From Promethearchaeota archaeon (GTDB lineage Archaea; Asgardarchaeota; Lokiarchaeia; Sigynarchaeales; SOKP01): DNA of 64,000 nt. The notes beneath the pieces were generated by a model. That model searched no databases and was not told where the DNA came from. It saw only the letters and a program-made list of their open reading frames with translations. The translations under genes and the position numbers were made by a program. This document shows positions 53,796-63,167 of the stretch, piece after piece; positions within the stretch are counted from its first letter, which is position 1; each line of letters opens with the position of its first letter. Location: contig JAUWBH010000005.1 in the NCBI GenBank assembly GCA_030605085.1, positions 1-64,000 of the forward strand, in the 5' to 3' direction.

Positions 53796-54608
53796 TTAAA
53801 GCTTATTGATGGAAAGGGTTAGACCTCCATCTATAATTAAGTTTTGACCGGTAATGTAATCTGCGGTGGGGGATGCGAGAAACATAGCTAAATCTGCAAC
53901 CCATTTTGCATCACCAATCTTATCTATTGGAAGTTTAACACCTCTAGTATCTAAGAATTGTCGTATCAATTTTGGATCGTTATTGTAAATTGGCGTTAAA
54001 AATACTCCAGGGGATATAGCATTTACAGTAATGTCGCTTGGTCCTAATTCCAACGCCCAAAGTTTTGTAAAAGCGATAAGTGCTGCTTTGCTTGCGCTGT
54101 AAATGCCAATCATAGGATTAATACCATTTGAAGTTCCTGCACAGGAAGCAATATTTATTATTTTACCTCGAATAGGTTTAAATTGCCTTTGACCCTTCAT
54201 TTTACGAAAAAATGCTTTAGAAACATTCCAAGCACCTTTCACATTAACAGCCATAACTTTATCATACATCTCTTCTTTCGCTTTTAATGACTGATATAAC
54301 CCACCATCTATACCAGCGTTATTTACTAAAAGGAAAACATTGTTAAACTTTTCAAATACACTTTTTGCCATTCGTTCAACTTCTTCGGATTTTGAAATAT
54401 CGGCTTTAGCTAGAAGGATCTCAACATTGTAGTTTTTTAAGACAATATCGCGAGTTTCTTCTAGGCCTCCCATATTTATATCGTTAATCACCAAATTTGC
54501 TCCTCTGTTAGCAAATGTTATCGCCATTTCTCGACCAAATCCACCACCAGCACCAGTAATTAAAGCAACCTTTCCTTCTAAAAATCTTTCATTTTCCATT
54601 ATTATCAT
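53796..54608 (-). CDS. Short-chain dehydrogenase/reductase
   Basis: This 270-residue classical SDR has the cofactor motif LITGAGGGFGREMA (about residue 15), the NNAG motif (LVNNAGIDGG), and the catalytic Ser region with YSASKAALIAF (Tyr and Lys, about residue 175). The Asp after the second strand (VINDINMGG) points to NAD over NADP. Substrate not evident. It lies 104 bases downstream of the TPP enzyme on the same strand. Confidence 0.87.
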   Translation of the reverse strand: MIIMENERFLEGKVALITGAGGGFGREMAITFANRGANLVINDINMGGLEETRDIVLKNYNVEILLAKADISKSEEVERMAKSVFEKFNNVFLLVNNAGIDGGLYQSLKAKEEMYDKVMAVNVKGAWNVSKAFFRKMKGQRQFKPIRGKIINIASCAGTSNGINPMIGIYSASKAALIAFTKLWALELGPSDITVNAISPGVFLTPIYNNDPKLIRQFLDTRGVKLPIDKIGDAKWVADLAMFLASPTADYITGQNLIIDGGLTLSINKL

Positions 54609-54712
54609 TACTAAATCGATAAATTATTAAAATTAATAAACTAAAGAAAAAGTTAAATTTTATTATAAGATTCAAAATAAAATATAAAAAAGTAAAAATT
54701 TTTAGAATATAC

Positions 54713-56452
54713 TTATTGCCTTCCAAATAATCCTTTACTCTTCTTGTAAAGTCCTATTAATTTCATTGCGGGAGGTGTTTCAAATCCGATATCAACATCA
54801 ATTACAGCGGGTTTATTTGAATCAAAAGCTCGTTGAAGTGCTAACTTTATATCTCCAGGTTTTTGAATTTTTTCACCATAACAGCCAAAGCTTTTTGCAA
54901 TTTCAGCATAATTAGTTGGAGGAAATTCAGTGTCGCAATATCTTTTTTGAAAATTAAGTTTTTGATTGCTCTTAATCATACCCCAAGCACAATTATTCCC
55001 TATAACGATAATAATTGGTAAATTCAATCTAACAGCAGTTTCTAACTCTTGAACATTAAACATAAAGGAACCATCGCCAGTAATACATACAACGGGCTTA
55101 TCAGGCTTGGCCATTTTAACACCTATAGCGTGTGGAATTCCTGTTCCTAAATGAGCCATTGAAACGGGATAAAATGTACTTCTTGGAGGACGAGGCTTAT
55201 GATTGATATGATACATTGTAAAAGCAAAGATGTCGCCGCCATCTAGAACTAATTGCGTATCTTCGGGTATCCAGTCTAAAACTTCATATGCAAGTCTTTC
55301 AGGCTTCATCGGTAATTTTGAATATTTTAATAATTTTTGAATCATTAATGCTTCATTTTTGCGAATATCTTGTAAGTAATCGTTCCATTCAGACCATTCT
55401 GTAATCTTTTCTTTAGGTAGGCTTTTTTCCATTTCCAATAATAGATGGTTAATGACTGCTTTTGCGTCTCCAACGATACTGATCTCTACAGGTCTATTTT
55501 TTCCGATTTCTTTAGGATCAATGTCAACTTGAATTAATTTCTGGTTCTGGTTCCATAGTGGTGCGGCCCCATAAAGAAGAGTATAATCCCATTTACATCC
55601 GATGGATAAAATCACATCGGCTTCTGCTGCTGTTGTTCTATATACATTATCAACTAAATAACTGCCTAAAAATGTCTTTTTATCTTTTCCAATTGAACCA
55701 ATCCCATTTATTGATGTACCAGCGGGAATCACATAAGTTTCAGACAACCTTTGTAATTCTTCATGAGCTTCTGAAGCGTTAATACCACCACCTGCGACAA
55801 TTATGGGTTTTTTTGCAGTTTCTAAGACTTCCACGGCTTTTTTAATTGCCTTAGGGTTACCAGTTGGTCTAAAAAGCGGTCTATATTTTTCTGGATCTAT
55901 AATCTTTTTAGTATCCTCTTCTGAAGCCGTTCTAACTAAAGCAGTTTCTCTTAATTCCAGAAAAACCGGACCTTTCCTACCAGATATGGCGGTTTTAATC
56001 GCTCTTTGGACTGCATGTGGTATTTCGTACGGATCTTCAACAGAGATTTGTAGTTTAGTTATTGGTCTCATCAATGCCATTTGATCTAAGCCGCCTTGTA
56101 GAATACCAGTGTCATCGAAAGGTCTCGCTATCTGCGCTCCGATTACGAGTATTGGGATGGAATCCGCCCATGCGGCTGCAACTGCAGGTACCATGTGAGT
56201 TACTCCTGGACCTGCAGTCCCCATACATACCCCTATTTCGCCCGTAGCCCTAGCCCATGCATCCGCCATATGTCCTCCAGCTTGTTCGTGTCGAACCATT
56301 ACGGTATCGATCCCTTCTTCGCGACCCCACCGTTCTATAGCATCATAGATTCTTAATAATTCACCGCCAACAATTCCGAAGATGTGTGTAATGCCTTCCT
56401 TTAATAAGCATTTGACTAATAAATCTCCACCATCTAAAGTTTCTTTTGCCAT
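54713..56452 (-). CDS. Thiamine-diphosphate enzyme, acetolactate synthase-like
   Basis: This 579-residue enzyme has the three-domain TPP fold. The catalytic Glu is in VRHEQAGGHMADAWARATG (about residue 54), the central domain has KPIIVAGGGINASEA, and the TPP/magnesium motif is CITGDGSFMFNVQELETAVR to NNCAWG (about 455-490). It resembles the IlvB large subunit but lacks a nearby regulatory subunit or ilvC, so related carboligase or decarboxylase activity is possible. Confidence 0.82.
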   Translation of the reverse strand: MAKETLDGGDLLVKCLLKEGITHIFGIVGGELLRIYDAIERWGREEGIDTVMVRHEQAGGHMADAWARATGEIGVCMGTAGPGVTHMVPAVAAAWADSIPILVIGAQIARPFDDTGILQGGLDQMALMRPITKLQISVEDPYEIPHAVQRAIKTAISGRKGPVFLELRETALVRTASEEDTKKIIDPEKYRPLFRPTGNPKAIKKAVEVLETAKKPIIVAGGGINASEAHEELQRLSETYVIPAGTSINGIGSIGKDKKTFLGSYLVDNVYRTTAAEADVILSIGCKWDYTLLYGAAPLWNQNQKLIQVDIDPKEIGKNRPVEISIVGDAKAVINHLLLEMEKSLPKEKITEWSEWNDYLQDIRKNEALMIQKLLKYSKLPMKPERLAYEVLDWIPEDTQLVLDGGDIFAFTMYHINHKPRPPRSTFYPVSMAHLGTGIPHAIGVKMAKPDKPVVCITGDGSFMFNVQELETAVRLNLPIIIVIGNNCAWGMIKSNQKLNFQKRYCDTEFPPTNYAEIAKSFGCYGEKIQKPGDIKLALQRAFDSNKPAVIDVDIGFETPPAMKLIGLYKKSKGLFGRQ

Positions 56453-56556
56453 ACTAAAAAATTATTATAAATAAAAAATAAACTTTTTTAACATAGAAGT
56501 TTACAAAAAGCAGTAGAAAAAAAACAAAAAAAACCAAAAAAAAAGGATTTTGAATG

Positions 56557-56898
56557 TTAAACCCAATTATCTAAATGATCAGAGGAATATTCAAGTAAGT
56601 TCATTTGATTTTTCGCATTCAAATAATTTTCAAGTTCATTTTGTGAATAATAAAAACTTTTTTTAATAATTGATTTACTTTTTTTAGCAAGACGGTTCAA
56701 GAATGGGATCTTGGCCTCAATATACGTAGATAATTTAGCCAGTTCCACATTATCCATAAATTCAATATATAATTCTCCTTTATATCCAAAAAATTTTGCA
56801 AAGCTTACAGGATCTAAGATTTTCACATTATGTCTATATGGCACATTATTTGGAACCGGTAAGGGCTCCTTAGCGTTTATAGGGACTAAAATAAGCAT
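56557..56898 (-). CDS. Hypothetical protein
   Basis: The 113-residue protein starts MLILVPINAKEPLPVPNNVP, has an alpha/beta centre (VKILDPVSFAKFFGYKGELY) and a charged helical end (ENYLNAKNQMNLLEY). No family recognised and no membrane segment. No clear ribosome site lies ahead of the ATG. It lies between the TPP enzyme and a GC-richer intergenic block. Confidence 0.45.
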   Translation of the reverse strand: MLILVPINAKEPLPVPNNVPYRHNVKILDPVSFAKFFGYKGELYIEFMDNVELAKLSTYIEAKIPFLNRLAKKSKSIIKKSFYYSQNELENYLNAKNQMNLLEYSSDHLDNWV

Positions 56899-56899
56899 T

Positions 56900-57247
56900 T
56901 TATTTTTTCCCTGATACCCTTTTAAGCATTTCGCTTTTGCAGTCTTCTCTGATGTGCTTTTTTTTCATCTTTTTGACCTCGTTATTTAGATATGTTAATA
57001 AATATTTAAAAAAAAAGAGGGATAATGTTTTCAAATTTTCGCCTTTCGTCTGGATAACGTCTTGCTTAAAGAATCCGGAACTAACGCGCCATTGTCGGTG
57101 CATGTCCAGCCCGCTCTATGTGGTTCGTTCCAAATAAATCTAAATAATCTATTAAAATTTTAAAACAATATATTTATACAACGATATTTTTATATTAGCA
57201 GGGGACAAAAATAACATTCAAACCTGATAACTCTTTCTCTAAAATCC
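56900..57247. other. Intergenic block with a GC-rich island
   Basis: The island at about 57050-57136 stands out from the AT-rich flanks. On the minus strand GGAAC and GTTCC (about 57131 and 57078) can close a stem around it, so a structured RNA is possible. Small frames here have unnatural composition. It does not fit a tRNA. Confidence 0.3.
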
Positions 57248-58510
57248 CTAATATTTAAAAGTTAAATCCTCTAAACTTACAGGAGCTGTCCTTTTCTTAT
57301 AAACAAAAAAACCTACAACCGATAAAATAGAAGCAATACTGCCAACAAAGATAATAATATATACCACACTCAAATCTAGTGATTCCTCTTTCTTTTCGTC
57401 TTCTTTACTTTTCTTTTCGTCTTCTTTAATATCATCTCCCTCTTCTTCTGTATCCGATTGCTCCTTTACCTCAATATTAAGCTCAAAATCACTCTCTTCG
57501 AAAACATCAGTTCCATTTAGACCTATCTCAAATCTTAAGCTATTATATTCCCCTAACACTTCCTTTGAAATGATAATACTTACAATTCCAACATTATTCG
57601 TTCTATAAACATTCTTAGACAAAAATTCATCTCCGTTATATATTTCAAAGTCTAAATAACAATACTTAAGGTCATAAACAGTACCATTAATAACATAATA
57701 AAAATACATCCCAAATTCAAAATCCTCATCATCATAAACAATATCACTGAACCCATTTAAATTATGAAGAATTAAAAACTTCTCTACATTAAAATAAAAC
57801 ATAAATACAGAATCATTGTAAATCGGATTATCCTTAATAAAAAGCTTGATTAAATGTGTTCCCGTTTCATTTGCAACCAATGAAACATTTATAACACCTA
57901 ACTCATTTGTAATATCGTTTTTAAGAGAATAATAAGAATTAGAAACATGTTCAATATAAATCAATTGGTTTATTAAAGAAATATTCTCAAAATCGGTAAA
58001 AGTAGCATTGAAATTACAATTAACTCCATAGTCTAAGTTATCTTGAAACCCTGTGACTTGACAACTAACATTTTTTTTAACGATCTCTATATCTATCACA
58101 TCTATAATAAAATAATCATCGTAGATTGCAAAATCCGTATAATAACCGCACACTCTCACTTGTAGAGCCTCTGGCTTATCAGTAATACTCTGAACAGAAA
58201 TCTCCCAATCTTCAGTCAAATAATCTGGTGGCTCTCCTGTTATTGTGTCATTCCAACCAGAATCCCATAACACATAATCACTACTATTTCTAATCTCTAC
58301 TCGTACAGCTTGGTAATCAGGGGGTATATAAAAGTTTGACCAAGTTAGATTTATCTTGATGTCATCAGTCGGGTAATACAAAGTTTTATCTGTAGCAAAC
58401 TCCTCTACATAAACAAAATGAGCAGATCCCCCTCTTACACTACTTATTAACCCTAAAACACTTACAAACAACAAAAGTGCAATTAAAATTCCACTCTTTT
58501 TTTTCATCAA
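57248..58510 (-). CDS. Secreted membrane-anchored surface protein
   Basis: The 420-residue protein has a signal peptide (KKKSGILIALLLFVSVLGLI, residues 3-22) and a single C-terminal membrane helix (VVYIIIFVGSIASILSVVGF, about 384-403) followed by a short basic tail. The exterior is beta-rich, with repeated Ig-like units (YYPTDDIKINLTWSNF; YGVNCNFNATFTDFENISLI) and several Asn-X-Ser/Thr sites. A Glu/Lys-rich linker precedes the helix. Likely a surface-layer or adhesion-type protein. Confidence 0.68.
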   Translation of the reverse strand: MMKKKSGILIALLLFVSVLGLISSVRGGSAHFVYVEEFATDKTLYYPTDDIKINLTWSNFYIPPDYQAVRVEIRNSSDYVLWDSGWNDTITGEPPDYLTEDWEISVQSITDKPEALQVRVCGYYTDFAIYDDYFIIDVIDIEIVKKNVSCQVTGFQDNLDYGVNCNFNATFTDFENISLINQLIYIEHVSNSYYSLKNDITNELGVINVSLVANETGTHLIKLFIKDNPIYNDSVFMFYFNVEKFLILHNLNGFSDIVYDDEDFEFGMYFYYVINGTVYDLKYCYLDFEIYNGDEFLSKNVYRTNNVGIVSIIISKEVLGEYNSLRFEIGLNGTDVFEESDFELNIEVKEQSDTEEEGDDIKEDEKKSKEDEKKEESLDLSVVYIIIFVGSIASILSVVGFFVYKKRTAPVSLEDLTFKY

Positions 58511-58559
58511 ATATTTTTACTAATTTAACTTTAAAAAATCCTAATATATTTAATTATGT

Positions 58560-58784
58560 TTAATTTTTATCTATTACATTCTCAAAAGAATGCTTTAAAC
58601 AACATTTAACTAATGGATAATTCCTATAACTTTTCTTTTTCTTCTTAACCAAAAAACCATTTACAAAAGGCTGTGACTCTTTCCTAACAACTAAAGCCAC
58701 TTTATCCTTAATAAATCCTTTTTTCTTACTAATAATACCTGTTTTAAAATGTGGTTGGCTCATATTTACTCTTATCTTTTCCAT
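58560..58784 (-). CDS. Small basic hypothetical protein
   Basis: 74 residues, Lys-rich (KKKKKSYRNYP), with strand-like segments VALVVRKESQPFVNGFLV. It resembles a small nucleic-acid-binding protein but no family is recognised. It stands alone between the secreted protein and the VOC gene. Confidence 0.4.
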   Translation of the reverse strand: MEKIRVNMSQPHFKTGIISKKKGFIKDKVALVVRKESQPFVNGFLVKKKKKSYRNYPLVKCCLKHSFENVIDKN

Positions 58785-58992
58785 ATCGTTTAATTAAACC
58801 CGCTCCAAATAAATAATTTATTATAGCTAACAACTGAAATTCCTCAACAGGCAATCTTTAAAAGATTAGAAGTTGATTAGATAGTGTTATTAAGGTTAAA
58901 AACTATGTATAAAAGACTTATAAAAATTAAAAAAAAAAACTTTTTCATTGGAAAAAATAATAAAGAAATTAAAAGAATCAACTAAGATATTG

Positions 58993-59439
58993 CTAAAAAG
59001 AAATAAGTTCGAGATAAAATCCCAATGCGCTTCGTGTGTCTAAATAATAAAATTTAACCCTCTTACCTAACTGTCCGTGTTGAACTACATCGATGTTAAA
59101 TTTTTTCTTAAAATGCTTAATGTAAGATTCCGCGTCTTTAGTATATATGCCCAGATGATGTAATCCTTCCCTTCCTTCTTTAAGGAATTCAGAATACAAA
59201 TGATCCCCGTTAGATTGTATTACTTGTACTATTTCTAGTTGCTTTTTGCCCCAATTTTGTTGTATCTTTTTTAATTTAAAACTAGCTTCTTTTCCTTTAT
59301 ATACGACCTTAGTATCTTGTTCAAATATCTTTAATTCCGTTTTAAAATCTAAAAGTGCTTCCAATATTTTTTTTGATTTCTCAATATCTCTAACAACTAT
59401 ACCAATCTGATCGCACTTAGCTAACTTTATCTCTGACAT
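58993..59439 (-). CDS. VOC-family protein (methylmalonyl-CoA epimerase/glyoxalase-like)
   Basis: The 148-residue protein has the two beta-alpha-beta-beta-beta units of the vicinal oxygen chelate fold. Metal ligands look like the His/Gln at CDQIGIVVRDIEKS (Gln in place of His), Glu in QLEIVQVIQ, His in LHHLGIYTKDAE and Glu in FYLELISF. The length equals that of methylmalonyl-CoA epimerase, but no mutase gene is nearby. It lies 24 bases downstream of the homocysteine-biosynthesis gene. Confidence 0.75.
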   Translation of the reverse strand: MSEIKLAKCDQIGIVVRDIEKSKKILEALLDFKTELKIFEQDTKVVYKGKEASFKLKKIQQNWGKKQLEIVQVIQSNGDHLYSEFLKEGREGLHHLGIYTKDAESYIKHFKKKFNIDVVQHGQLGKRVKFYYLDTRSALGFYLELISF

Positions 59440-59463
59440 GGTAATTAATAATTATATTTCTTG

Positions 59464-60762
59464 TTATTTTACTTTTTCAGCAAAATCTAATTTACCTGTT
59501 GGTTTAGTCAAGGGAAATTCTCCCTTAAGAATCATCGATTTTAACTCTTCAGCTAACAATATTGCTCCATATCGGTCTGATTGCCTTAATACTACTGGAA
59601 CATCGTTGCCTTCGAATTTAATCGTCTTTAAATCTAGTTTAAATGCTTTAGGGCATAAATGAGCACAATTACCACAATTAAAGCATCTCGATCGATCAAT
59701 AGCTACAATCAAACTATTTTTTATAATAAAGGCGTTGGTAGGACAAATATCGAGAATAGTACAATTTTCACATTCTTTACAGGCATTCGGATCAAATTTC
59801 ATCATGAAATTATTATCCCAAACATCTCCATAAGTAGCTTCTCCAACTTTTTCTCTGCCAACAAGACTTAAAATAGTCAATTGTACATCATTATCTGATT
59901 TGATAATATTATTAAAGATTTTTTCGTTTAAAATCAGAATCGGAATTGCTAAACTACAAATTGGTTCTAATCCATAGGAGGTTTTAAAAGCACCCATATA
60001 TTCGGGTTTCATATCGGCAAATTTCGCGATTGTCATCATATTTGGTTTACCAATATAATTACGAGTACCTGGCCCCATAAGATACCCAATACTCCCATTA
60101 ATTAAAATTGGCGAACCAACACCGTAAGTCTCAAATTCGGAGTCGTTTTGAAAAGGATTTAACGCACCACATCCAGAAAAAGTAATCTGTGTTTTGTTTG
60201 CTTCAAAGGGGAGGCAAGAGAAAATAGTATCTACCTTATATGCTTCACAATTAATCATAGCATTATAATTTTTAATGGCTTGCCTTGTTCCCATTAATTT
60301 TGCGAACTGCATATCCTCTAAGGTTATCTCTTTTTCAACACTTTCACCTTCACTACTTAGGGCAGAAATTTCTACAGATTTTCCTTCTACAAGTTCTCTA
60401 AAAAGCGAGCCCCCACAATAATTTTCCCTTGTTTGACTTTGTGCAGTTCCATAAATTATTAGATCTACTATGCCTAAATATTCATTTGGGCATGGACCTG
60501 GAAATGTCGAGATTCCATTAATCCTTACTTCAGTAAATTTCCTTAATGCTTTAGGCGGTGAGAGGCGGAAGGAGAAGATTCCCATAATTCCGCTCATAAG
60601 TCCTTTGGTAGCAGTTGTAATAATATCGATGTCTTCAAATTTGACTTTTTCGCCTTTACTAACTCGGTCTAATAATTCTTGAACGGTTAATACTACCGCA
60701 GTTCCATTATCGATTTTTTTTTTAATGCTTGAGAGCTTTCTTTCTTTAACCACAAAAAACAC
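59464..60762 (-). CDS. Homocysteine-biosynthesis protein (DUF39) fused to a ferredoxin
   Basis: The 432-residue protein has the COG1900/DUF39 domain (residues 1-320; SGIMGIFSFRLSPPKALRKF, ENYCGGSLFRELVEG with the key Cys, FSGCGALNPFQND, GPGTRNYIGKPNMM), also called methanogenesis marker 16. This family turns aspartate semialdehyde and sulfide into homocysteine. The C-terminus has two [4Fe-4S] sites, CKECENCTILDICP and CFNCGNCAHLCP. In Methanosarcina the ferredoxin is a separate partner; here it is fused. It lies just upstream of the VOC gene on the same strand. Confidence 0.83.
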   Translation of the reverse strand: MFFVVKERKLSSIKKKIDNGTAVVLTVQELLDRVSKGEKVKFEDIDIITTATKGLMSGIMGIFSFRLSPPKALRKFTEVRINGISTFPGPCPNEYLGIVDLIIYGTAQSQTRENYCGGSLFRELVEGKSVEISALSSEGESVEKEITLEDMQFAKLMGTRQAIKNYNAMINCEAYKVDTIFSCLPFEANKTQITFSGCGALNPFQNDSEFETYGVGSPILINGSIGYLMGPGTRNYIGKPNMMTIAKFADMKPEYMGAFKTSYGLEPICSLAIPILILNEKIFNNIIKSDNDVQLTILSLVGREKVGEATYGDVWDNNFMMKFDPNACKECENCTILDICPTNAFIIKNSLIVAIDRSRCFNCGNCAHLCPKAFKLDLKTIKFEGNDVPVVLRQSDRYGAILLAEELKSMILKGEFPLTKPTGKLDFAEKVK

Positions 60763-60891
60763 TAACTATTTGTAAAATCCTACCATTTAAAATATTCATT
60801 TCATAATAATAAAATTTTTTTATAATATTATGATTTAAAATCTTAACATGATTGAATAGGTTATAGTTGCTATTAAGAGGTAAAATCGTTT

Positions 60892-61614
60892 TTGTCATAT
60901 TTTGAATCAAGGTTGGTTGTAAATATTGATGATATTACCGATGTCCAAAATAGATTAAAATTTTGTGAAGAATTAGGTATAAGAAATGTAATCTTAGAGC
61001 CAAAAAATAATTTAAAGATAATATCTTCAGATTTAAAAACTAAAATCGAAAAAGAAAGAAAAATAAGTATTTTTTACCGCCTAAACTTGAAATCGAACAA
61101 TCTGGATAATTTTAAAAAAGAAATTAAAAGATTTAACAAGTTTCCAGATATCGTTTCTGTTGAATCTTCAAATAAAGATGTGCAAATACATGCTGCAAGA
61201 GATTCAAGAGTAGATATACTATCTTTTTCTAATCAAGACATTTTAAAATCGCTAACTCCAGGAGTTATTTCCCTTACTAAACAAAATGGTTCTTTTATAG
61301 AGTTTTCTTTAGCACCTATTATGGTGGAAAACAGAAGTCTTCAGTCAAAAATTTTCAGATATGTATATCGCTACATAAAATTAGTAAGAACTTTAAAAGC
61401 ATATTACATAATAAATGGAAACTTTACTGAATTATTTGATTATAGGCATCCAAGAGCATTGATAAGTGTTTGTTATTCGCTTTTTGATATTCCTTTAGTT
61501 GAAGCGAAAAAAGCCTTTAAAGAAAATGTCCGAACACTATTAAATAGATCTCAAAAAAGGCAAAATGAAAGTATATTTGAAGAGGGAGTAAGATTAGTCC
61601 AGGAGGAAGAATAA
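60892..61614 (+). CDS. rnp3: RNase P protein component 3 (Rpp30)
   Basis: This 240-residue TIM-barrel protein of archaeal RNase P has the start RLVVNIDDITDVQNRLKFCEELGI, VSVESSNKDVQIHAARDSRVDILSF, and the family end FELFDYRHPRALISVCYSLFDIPL-like segment. The TTG start follows AAGAGG by about 12 bases. rnp2 (Pop5) begins 2 bases after its stop; the two proteins form adjacent parts of the same ribonucleoprotein. Confidence 0.88.
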   Translation: MSYFESRLVVNIDDITDVQNRLKFCEELGIRNVILEPKNNLKIISSDLKTKIEKERKISIFYRLNLKSNNLDNFKKEIKRFNKFPDIVSVESSNKDVQIHAARDSRVDILSFSNQDILKSLTPGVISLTKQNGSFIEFSLAPIMVENRSLQSKIFRYVYRYIKLVRTLKAYYIINGNFTELFDYRHPRALISVCYSLFDIPLVEAKKAFKENVRTLLNRSQKRQNESIFEEGVRLVQEEE

Positions 61615-61616
61615 AA

Positions 61617-61961
61617 TTGGTAAAACAAGAGAGGCAAAGGTATATTTTGTTTAAAATTATAAGCAAAGAAGGTATTAATTTTGAACAGCGAGATATTTTG
61701 AAATCAATTTGGCAATCTGTATGGAGATATTTTGGAATGAAAGTAGCAAACAAGGTGGGTTTATGGCTACTAGAACTGAATTTAGAAGAGAATTACGGAA
61801 TAATAAGATGTTCCCATGAAACAAAAGAGTCGATAATTACAGCAATAACTATGGTAAGAGAGATTAAGGGAAAAAGAGTAATATTATCACCGGTCAGAAC
61901 TTCCTCAACGATTAAAAAAACTAGAAAACTATTACAACAAATATTTCATCACCAAGAATAA
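61617..61961 (+). CDS. rnp2: RNase P protein component 2 (Pop5)
   Basis: This 114-residue protein has the RRM-like Pop5 fold: RYILFKIISKEGINFEQRDILKSIWQSVWRYFG, GLWLLELNLEENYGIIRCSHE, then AITMVREIKGKRVILSPVRTSSTIKK. It binds the catalytic domain of RNase P RNA with Rpp30. It starts at TTG, 2 bases after rnp3, so the pair is coupled. The basic C-terminal helix is normal. Confidence 0.88.
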   Translation: MVKQERQRYILFKIISKEGINFEQRDILKSIWQSVWRYFGMKVANKVGLWLLELNLEENYGIIRCSHETKESIITAITMVREIKGKRVILSPVRTSSTIKKTRKLLQQIFHHQE

Positions 61962-62100
61962 TCTTTTTATCATATAATTTACGAGAAATAAAACAATTAC
62001 TAAATAAGAAAGTAAATAAAAAATTTAATAATTAAATAAAATATTAGTTATTTGAATTAAGAATAGGTAAATTTTACAGTAAACTTAATTCTTCATAAAA

Positions 62101-62541
62101 ATGAAGGATACAGGCTTAACAGACTCATACATACAAACCAACATCGATTCATTAAATGTGACTTTAAATATCTCATTATCCGAAGTTAAAGAGTTAAAAA
62201 ATTCTCAATACTTACTTATAATACAATCATCAACACAGAAATGCGTAAAAACCATAATTTATCCATTAAACAAAGAAAAAATAATCAAAATTAGTTTATC
62301 TGGTAAAAATGTCTCTGATGAGGTTCTCGAAGATTTGTCAAAATTACTTCAAAATTACGAAATAATTCATACAAGCGGTCTTTTAGTAAAGAGAAAACAC
62401 ATTTTTTACGAATGTTATCTTAATCTTAGACTCACAGATTCTAAATCTAAAGATTTAAAAGTTTCTTTAGATAAGATTAGAAATATATTTAAAGAAATAA
62501 AAATAGTCGAAATTGGCATAAAGCCTATCGAACGGGAATAA
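62101..62541 (+). CDS. Hypothetical protein with ACT/ferredoxin-like fold pattern
   Basis: The 146-residue protein alternates strands and helices twice: NVTLNISLSEVKELKNSQYLLII, IIKISLSGKNVSDEVLEDLS, then FYECYLNLRLTDS and LDKIRNIFKEIKIVEIGI. This is compatible with ACT-like domains. No ligand motif visible. It starts 140 bases after rnp2 and lies 2 bases before the next gene, so these two form an operon. Confidence 0.5.
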   Translation: MKDTGLTDSYIQTNIDSLNVTLNISLSEVKELKNSQYLLIIQSSTQKCVKTIIYPLNKEKIIKISLSGKNVSDEVLEDLSKLLQNYEIIHTSGLLVKRKHIFYECYLNLRLTDSKSKDLKVSLDKIRNIFKEIKIVEIGIKPIERE

Positions 62542-62543
62542 AC

Positions 62544-62996
62544 ATGAAATCTTGGAAGGTATTTTTAAAATTTCCTGATAGTACTGATTTAGAACAACAA
62601 TTAGAATTATATGACACCAAATTATATTATGGAGGTTACTTAAAGATTAAGAGAAGTTATTTTAACGAGTTAGTTAAAGTAATAAAAATGACAAAAAACT
62701 ATTCAACAGCTAGAGCAATAGAGAGAGTTATAAGCCCAGATGATGACGATTGGTCACTTAATCCTTGGATTTTATTAATTATCAAGGATAACGAAAAAAA
62801 CAAGCCCTTCTGGTTATTTATTAAGAGAGAAAAAGACTTATCCGGTATCTTAGTAGGTATCGGACCAAAGACATTTGCAGAATATAATAAAAATAATTCT
62901 GAAGCAAAGCGTGAAATAAAACGGCTCATTAATTATATTATTGCTTATTTAAACAAATTTCAATGTATAATTTTACTTCCTATTTTCTTGCTATGA
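62544..62996 (+). CDS. Hypothetical protein
   Basis: The 150-residue protein has features of a small mixed fold (WKVFLKFPDSTDLEQQLELY; DDWSLNPWILLIIKDNEKNK; FWLFIKREKDLSGILVGI) and ends with a hydrophobic stretch. Trp and Tyr are frequent. I do not recognise a family. It is coupled to the preceding gene with a 2-base gap. Confidence 0.5.
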   Translation: MKSWKVFLKFPDSTDLEQQLELYDTKLYYGGYLKIKRSYFNELVKVIKMTKNYSTARAIERVISPDDDDWSLNPWILLIIKDNEKNKPFWLFIKREKDLSGILVGIGPKTFAEYNKNNSEAKREIKRLINYIIAYLNKFQCIILLPIFLL

Positions 62997-63167
62997 ATTA
63001 GAATCTAATTCTTAAATATTTTCAAAGCATTTGATTTTAAATTTAATCAATTAAATTGTTAGTACAGATTAGTCTATACGAAAGTTAAATAAGCAAATTT
63101 TAATTAATAACTTTAAGTTGGACTACAAGGAAATTAGAATAATTTAAAAACAAATGGTTTTATAATT

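Noticed and set aside
56900..57103. 67-codon minus-strand ORF before the hypothetical gene at 56557-56898
   Set aside because: Low complexity, runs through the GC-rich island, has no ribosome site and no recognisable pattern.
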